From positions 1-9,787 of the forward strand of contig CAMDLJ010000071.1 of the NCBI GenBank assembly GCA_945901665.1: DNA of 9,787 bases, written 5' to 3'. Positions within the stretch are counted from its first letter, which is position 1. Each line of letters begins with the position of its first letter. Positions 6,222 through 9,787 of the stretch are shown here, in pieces. Below the pieces are notes generated by a model. The model was given only the letters and a program-made list of their open reading frames with translations. It was not told where the DNA came from and did no database searches. A program made the translations under genes and the position numbers. The DNA is from Bordetella parapertussis. Lineage in GTDB: Bacteria > Pseudomonadota > Gammaproteobacteria > Burkholderiales > Burkholderiaceae.

Positions 6222-7111
6222 GCCGGCGCACCCTCACGCCCCATGCCCCCAGCTTGGGAGACCCCAATTGCTGGTCCGATGGTGTTGTCCCCATGACCTC
6301 TTTGCCGGGCGGATTGACCGCCAACGCCCAGGGGGGGCTCAGTTGGCTGCTCAACACCCTTGAAAAAGAGGTTTTGCCGCGTTTGTTGCAGGCCCATGCC
6401 CACAGCGATGCCGGGCCAGATAAGCGTCCATCCATCAGTGACAACGATGTGCCCCCCAGTGTGGTTCAACCCTTGGTGCAAATGGCCTTGACCAACGACA
6501 CCTCCGATATCCTGGCCTATGTGCAAGCCATTCACGCCCAAGGTGTGGCTTTGGAAACGGTGTATTTGCATGTCCTCACGCCCGTGGCGCGCACATTGGG
6601 TGAAATGTGGGAGCGCGATGAATGCAGCTTCACAGATGTCACCGTGGGTTTGTGGCGCATCAAGCAAGTGATGCATGAACTCAGCCCCACGTTTCAAAGC
6701 GTGGCCCAAGAGCAGTCGCATGGGCGCGAAGTGATGTTGGTTCCCACACCAGGCTCCGCCCACAACCTGGGTTTGTTCATGGTGTCGGAATTTTTCCGAC
6801 GTTCGGGTTGGCGTGTCAGTGGCGAGTTGTTGTCCCAAACCAGTGACATGCTGCACGTGGTGCGAAAGGACTGGATTGATTTGGTGGGTTTGTCGGTGGC
6901 CTATTCTGACCACTTGGAGGTCTTGACCGAATTGATCAAAGCCTTGCGCTTGGCCTCACGCAACCCTGCGCTGCAGGTGATGGTGGGTGGGCCGTTGATG
7001 TTGGCGCACCCTGAATATGTGGCCACCGTGGGGGCCGATTTCATGGCCGTGGATGCCCAAGAAGCGGTGGCACAGGCCGAGGCGCGGGTGCCCATGCGCA
7101 ACCCGATTTAA
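6218..7111 (+). CDS. AerR/PpaA-like cobalamin- or heme-binding sensor protein
   Basis: A 297-residue soluble protein with a C-terminal B12-binding-type Rossmann domain. Order: a poorly conserved N-terminus (1-70), a helical segment ending in MWERDECSFTDVTVGLWRI (Trp131; the family's W..(D/E)..SF.DVT cap), then LVPTPGSAHNLGLFMVSEFF. His182 in this last motif is the expected axial ligand, but the usual D-x-H-x-x-G is S-x-H-x-x-G, as in the AerR/PpaA/SCHIC branch. Ser226 (GLSVAYSD) and GG at 257-258 follow the fold. There is no DNA-binding domain, so it would act through a partner. In purple bacteria AerR binds cobalamin and works with the repressor PpsR/CrtJ to control photosynthesis genes in response to light or oxygen; SCHIC relatives bind heme. 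No photosynthesis gene is visible nearby. The ATG at 6218 is the first start after an in-frame TAG at 6212; a later ATG at 6293 is possible. Confidence 0.8.
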   Translation: MSRRTLTPHAPSLGDPNCWSDGVVPMTSLPGGLTANAQGGLSWLLNTLEKEVLPRLLQAHAHSDAGPDKRPSISDNDVPPSVVQPLVQMALTNDTSDILAYVQAIHAQGVALETVYLHVLTPVARTLGEMWERDECSFTDVTVGLWRIKQVMHELSPTFQSVAQEQSHGREVMLVPTPGSAHNLGLFMVSEFFRRSGWRVSGELLSQTSDMLHVVRKDWIDLVGLSVAYSDHLEVLTELIKALRLASRNPALQVMVGGPLMLAHPEYVATVGADFMAVDAQEAVAQAEARVPMRNPI

Positions 7112-7130
7112 GCGCTTGTGTGTGGATGGT

Positions 7131-7151
7131 CTTGGTGGGTGACCTGCCAAG
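7131..7151. terminator. Quasi-palindrome between convergent genes (possible weak terminator)
   Basis: Arms CTTGGTGG (7131-7138) and CTGCCAAG (7144-7151) can form an 8-bp stem with two G-U pairs around GTGAC. It lies in the 49-nt gap between the sensor gene and the convergent transporter gene. On the plus strand TTGTTTTTGGG follows about 15 nt later; on the minus strand there is no T-run. It is at best a weak terminator. Confidence 0.3.
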
Positions 7152-7160
7152 CTATCCCCT

Positions 7161-8057
7161 TCAATTGTTTTTGGGCCAGACCAGCAAGCCGCTGGCCAAG
7201 GCCGTGCCCACCAAAATGATGGCGCCACTGAGCAAATGCACCATGCTCAAGCTTTCATCAAACAAGACTGCCCCCAGCAAGCTGGCAAATACCGGGATCA
7301 AATAGGTCACCGACATGGCTTTGGTGGCCCCAATTTGGGTGTTCAGTTTGAAGTACAGCGCATAGGCGGCAGCGGTGCACAACATACCCAGCGCAGCAAT
7401 GCTGGCCCATGCTTGCCAGGGCGGAAATTGGGCTGGCCACAGCCACCAGGTGGGGAGTGCCAACAATGCGGTGGCACCCATCATGCTGCCGCAAGCGGTG
7501 GTCAACGCAGACACCGCGCGCAAATGGCGTTGGGCGAAACATGCGGCCAAGCCGTAAAAAAAAGTCGCCATCAGAACGGCCAAGATGCCCCAGGTGGAGG
7601 CCTGCTCACTCACCGGGGCCGCCGGGTCACGGCCCAGGGTCAACACCGCCACGCCCAAAAAACCAATCGCCAGGCCCAGCCAGCGGGCTGAAGACGGGCG
7701 GTCTTTGAGCCAAAGCCAAGCCAGCAAGCCGCCAAACAAGGGCGTGCTGGCGTTCAGTATGGAGGCCAGGCCAGTGCTCATTTCATGCACGGCATAACCC
7801 AGCAGTGCAAACGGAATGGCCGAGTTGATGCAACCCATGAAAAAGGTGCTGCGCCAATGGGTTTGCATTTCGGTGAACAAGCCTTTGGCATAAATCACCG
7901 GAAGCAATACCAACATGGCCAAGCCCACCCTCAGGAAAGCGGTGGGGACGGGCCCAAAAAACTCAGAACCCCAGCGCATGAACACAAACGAGGAGCCCCA
8001 AATCATGGACAGGAGAAGAAAGGACGGCAGCCAACTGCGCAAGGGTGGGGTGTTCAC
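7161..8057 (-). CDS. EamA/DMT-superfamily transporter
   Basis: A 298-residue inner-membrane protein of the drug/metabolite transporter superfamily with two EamA repeats (about residues 10-142 and 155-290) and about ten membrane helices. The N-terminus SWLPSFLLLSMIWGSSFVFM carries the typical first helix with the WGSSF motif; the first repeat ends with the helix after WLWLKDRPSSARWLG and the second with LLSGAIILVGTALASGLL. DMT exporters move amino acids, metabolites or drugs out of the cell; the substrate cannot be told from sequence. The start is GTG at 8057; the upstream frame is open for some distance but offers no ATG, and the out-of-frame ATG at 8069 gives only four codons. It is convergent with the sensor gene and divergent from the PMM/PGM gene, so it is a single-gene unit. 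Confidence 0.9.
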   Translation of the reverse strand: MNTPPLRSWLPSFLLLSMIWGSSFVFMRWGSEFFGPVPTAFLRVGLAMLVLLPVIYAKGLFTEMQTHWRSTFFMGCINSAIPFALLGYAVHEMSTGLASILNASTPLFGGLLAWLWLKDRPSSARWLGLAIGFLGVAVLTLGRDPAAPVSEQASTWGILAVLMATFFYGLAACFAQRHLRAVSALTTACGSMMGATALLALPTWWLWPAQFPPWQAWASIAALGMLCTAAAYALYFKLNTQIGATKAMSVTYLIPVFASLLGAVLFDESLSMVHLLSGAIILVGTALASGLLVWPKNN

Positions 8058-8066
8058 AAGTGGGTC

Positions 8067-8072
8067 ATGATA
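8067..8072 (-). promoter_or_regulatory. Candidate -10 element for the transporter gene
   Basis: Minus-strand TATCAT (five of six to consensus) ends 9 nt before the GTG start codon. The hexamer at 17-nt spacing, CTGAAG, is a poor -35. If used, it would give a transcript with only a few leader bases. Weak evidence. Confidence 0.3.
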
Positions 8073-8144
8073 GCTGCCAGATTTGTGCGCTTCAGCCTGT
8101 GCCGCACAGCGGATGGATCAATGAGGTGGGTCAGTCTTGCCTCT

Positions 8145-8150
8145 TACAAT
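8145..8150 (+). promoter_or_regulatory. Candidate -10 element giving a near-leaderless PMM/PGM transcript
   Basis: TACAAT (five of six to TATAAT) ends 7 nt before the ATG at 8158, so transcription would begin at or next to the start codon. No Shine-Dalgarno lies before the ATG, which fits leaderless initiation. No good -35 is visible at 16-18 nt. The alternative, longer reading frame from TTG at 8137 would place this -10 inside the coding region. Confidence 0.5.
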
Positions 8151-8157
8151 CGCGCCC

Positions 8158-9564
8158 ATGAAAACCGATCCCCACGCTTTCAAAGCCTATGACATTCGGG
8201 GCCTGGTGCCCACCGCATTGAATACCGAATTCGCCCTGGCCTTGGGCCGCGCTTTTGGTCAGCACGCCCAGGCCGCTGGCGAGACCACAGTGGCTGTGGG
8301 TTGTGATGGCCGCTGGAGTTCGCCCAGCCTGAGCGCTGCTTTGGTTCAAGGCCTGGTCGATGTGGGCATGGTGGTGATCGACGTGGGGATGGTGACCACT
8401 CCCTTGCTGTACTTTGCAGCCCACACACTTTGCCGCAGCGGCATTCAAGTCACGGGCAGCCACAACCCCAAGGATTACAACGGGTTCAAAATGGTGTTGG
8501 CTGGGCGCGCCATTTATGGCGAGGAGATCCAGGCTTTGCGCGCCACCATGGCCGATGAAAGCTGGGTCTTGAGAACCGGTGGTCAGGTGCGTTTGGTGAA
8601 CCTGATCAAGCCTTATACCGACCGCATTTTGGGCGATGTGCGCTTGTCGCGGCCCATGAAAATCGTGATTGACAGCGGCAACGGCGTGGCCGGTGCATCG
8701 GCGCCAGGAATTTTTCGGGCCTTGGGCTGCGAAGTCATTGAATTGTTTAGCGAGGTTGATGGGCAATTTCCCAACCACCACCCCGACCCCAGCAAACCTG
8801 AAAACCTGCAAGATTTGATCGCTGCTTTGGCGCGCACGGGCGCTGAACTGGGCTTGGCCTTTGATGGTGATGGTGACCGCTTGGGCATTGTGACCCGCGA
8901 TGGCCAAAACATTTACCCGGATCGGCAAATGCAGTTGTTTGCCCAAGATGTGCTTTCACGCGTGCCCGGGGGCACCATCGTGTATGACGTGAAATGCTCG
9001 CAACGGCTGGCCCCAGCCATTCGCGCGGCCGGGGGTGAACCGTTGATGTATCGCACCGGACATTCGCTGATCAAAGCCAAAATGAAAGAAATCGATTCGC
9101 CTTTGGGCGGAGAGATGAGCGGTCACATTTTTTTCAAAGAGCGTTGGTTTGGTTTTGACGATGGCACCTATGCGGGTTGCCGTTTGCTGGAGATCCTGAG
9201 CCGCGCACCCGACGCCAATGCTGTTTTGTTGGGCTTGCCCACCAGCCACTCCACCCCCGAGTTGAATGTGCCTTGTGCCGAAGGTGAGCCCCACCGCGTG
9301 GCCCAGGCTTTGCTCGAGGCTGTGCAGGCGGGACGCTTGCCCCAGCACCCAGGGGTGGATGCACCCAGTGTCTCGGGCATCGACGGCGTGCGGGTGGATT
9401 GGCAGGACGGCTTTGGCCTGATTCGCGCGTCCAACACCACCCCGGTTCTGGTGCTGCGATTTGAAGGTCAAACTCCATCAGCCCTGGCGCGTATCCAAGT
9501 GGACATGATGGCCTTGTTGACATCGGTCAAGCCCGACGCCGCGGTGACGGAGTCTGCACATTGA
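8158..9564 (+). CDS. Phosphomannomutase/phosphoglucomutase (alpha-D-phosphohexomutase)
   Basis: Interconverts hexose 6- and 1-phosphates (Man-6-P/Man-1-P and Glc-6-P/Glc-1-P), feeding sugar-nucleotide synthesis for LPS and polysaccharides; cytoplasmic. From ATG 8158 it is 468 aa, close to the P. aeruginosa AlgC enzyme domain. Visible motifs in order: FKAYDIRG at the N-terminus; TGSHNP with the phosphorylated catalytic Ser101; the Mg-binding loop DGDGDR (236-241); the sugar-specificity loop GEMSGH (318-323); and the phosphate-binding loop RASNTTP (423-429). All four active-site elements are intact. I chose ATG 8158 over the in-frame TTG 8137 because the conserved N-terminus begins right after it. 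It overlaps waaC by 4 nt. Dual PMM/PGM activity is inferred from the family; symbols used elsewhere are algC or manB. Confidence 0.95.
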   Translation: MKTDPHAFKAYDIRGLVPTALNTEFALALGRAFGQHAQAAGETTVAVGCDGRWSSPSLSAALVQGLVDVGMVVIDVGMVTTPLLYFAAHTLCRSGIQVTGSHNPKDYNGFKMVLAGRAIYGEEIQALRATMADESWVLRTGGQVRLVNLIKPYTDRILGDVRLSRPMKIVIDSGNGVAGASAPGIFRALGCEVIELFSEVDGQFPNHHPDPSKPENLQDLIAALARTGAELGLAFDGDGDRLGIVTRDGQNIYPDRQMQLFAQDVLSRVPGGTIVYDVKCSQRLAPAIRAAGGEPLMYRTGHSLIKAKMKEIDSPLGGEMSGHIFFKERWFGFDDGTYAGCRLLEILSRAPDANAVLLGLPTSHSTPELNVPCAEGEPHRVAQALLEAVQAGRLPQHPGVDAPSVSGIDGVRVDWQDGFGLIRASNTTPVLVLRFEGQTPSALARIQVDMMALLTSVKPDAAVTESAH

Positions 9565-9787
9565 GGGTGCTGGTCGTCAAGCTTTCTTCGCTGGGCGACG
9601 TGATCCAAACCCTGCCTGTATTGCACGACATCCTGGCTCGTTATCCGCAGGCCCAAATCGATTGGGTGGTGGAAGAGGCCTTTGCCGATTTATTGCGCAC
9701 CGTGCCTGCCCTCACACGGGTGATCCCCATTGCCCAGCGGCGTTGGCGCCGTGCCCCTTGGTCGCAGGATTCGCGGCGCGGCTGGGC
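9561..9787 (+). CDS. waaC: Lipopolysaccharide heptosyltransferase I (3' truncated)
   Basis: Glycosyltransferase family 9 enzyme that adds the first L-glycero-D-manno-heptose to Kdo of the LPS inner core, at the cytoplasmic face of the inner membrane. Only the first 75 codons are present before the right edge. The N-terminus reads (M)RVLVVKLSSLGDVIQTLPVL, matching the WaaC signature of a beta strand followed by SS(L/M)GDV, then an IDWVVEEAFADLL segment. The start is most likely TTG at 9561, which overlaps the upstream stop as TTGA; GTG at 9567 is the alternative but would remove the residues that align with the family start. Coupling to the PMM/PGM gene links sugar-phosphate supply with LPS core assembly. 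WaaC is preferred over WaaF/WaaQ from the N-terminal motif, but the truncated sequence limits certainty. Confidence 0.85.
   Translation, partial: MRVLVVKLSSLGDVIQTLPVLHDILARYPQAQIDWVVEEAFADLLRTVPALTRVIPIAQRRWRRAPWSQDSRRGW

Noticed and set aside
6128..6913. 261-codon minus-strand frame opposite the sensor gene
   Set aside because: The plus-strand frame carries B12-domain motifs; the minus frame is His/Gln-rich and shows no recognisable motif.
7131..7150. Cobalamin riboswitch (GACCTGCC resembles part of the B12 box)
   Set aside because: Only an 8-nt match, located after the sensor stop codon, without the other conserved riboswitch blocks. No riboswitch core was seen upstream of the sensor gene either.

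Overview
The window reads as chromosomal DNA of a betaproteobacterium, most likely a member of the Burkholderiales (Comamonadaceae, possibly near Limnohabitans or Rhodoferax). This is inferred from gene order (SPOR protein, cvpA, purF, metZ, gltX, tRNA cluster, PMM/PGM, waaC), from moderately high GC with heavy use of the Leu codon TTG, and from the protein sequences. No database search was possible.

Left part (1-3937): a tightly packed plus-strand operon. It has a 5'-truncated DedD-like SPOR cell-division protein, the membrane protein CvpA (4-nt overlap), amidophosphoribosyltransferase PurF (1-nt overlap) and O-succinylhomoserine sulfhydrylase MetZ (3-nt gap). It ends at a strong hairpin (3913-3937). 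The E. coli folC-dedD-cvpA-purF order is echoed here, so folC probably lies just off the left edge. The operon links cell-envelope constriction, the first committed step of purine synthesis and methionine synthesis.

Middle (3982-5760): gltX (glutamyl-tRNA synthetase) is followed by tRNA-Ala(GGC), tRNA-Glu(TTC) and tRNA-Asp(GTC). A consensus TATAAT overlaps the gltX stop codon, and a textbook intrinsic terminator follows the tRNAs. The synthetase thus sits beside the tRNA it charges.

Accessory patch (5761-8057): a gene-poor stretch of about 390 nt with three related short repeats, two small palindromes and a promoter candidate leads into a possible 24-codon leader ORF. This ORF overlaps, by ATGA, a gene for an AerR/PpaA-like cobalamin/heme-binding sensor. 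That family regulates photosynthesis genes in purple and aerobic anoxygenic phototrophs, but no photosynthesis gene is in this window. Convergent to it is a 10-TM EamA/DMT-family exporter. This patch is the most interesting part of the window.

Right part (8158-9787): a phosphomannomutase/phosphoglucomutase gene, apparently transcribed with almost no leader, is translationally coupled (TTGA overlap) to the start of waaC, LPS heptosyltransferase I, which runs off the right edge. Together they point to sugar-phosphate supply and LPS core assembly. I found no mobile element, CRISPR array or defence system.
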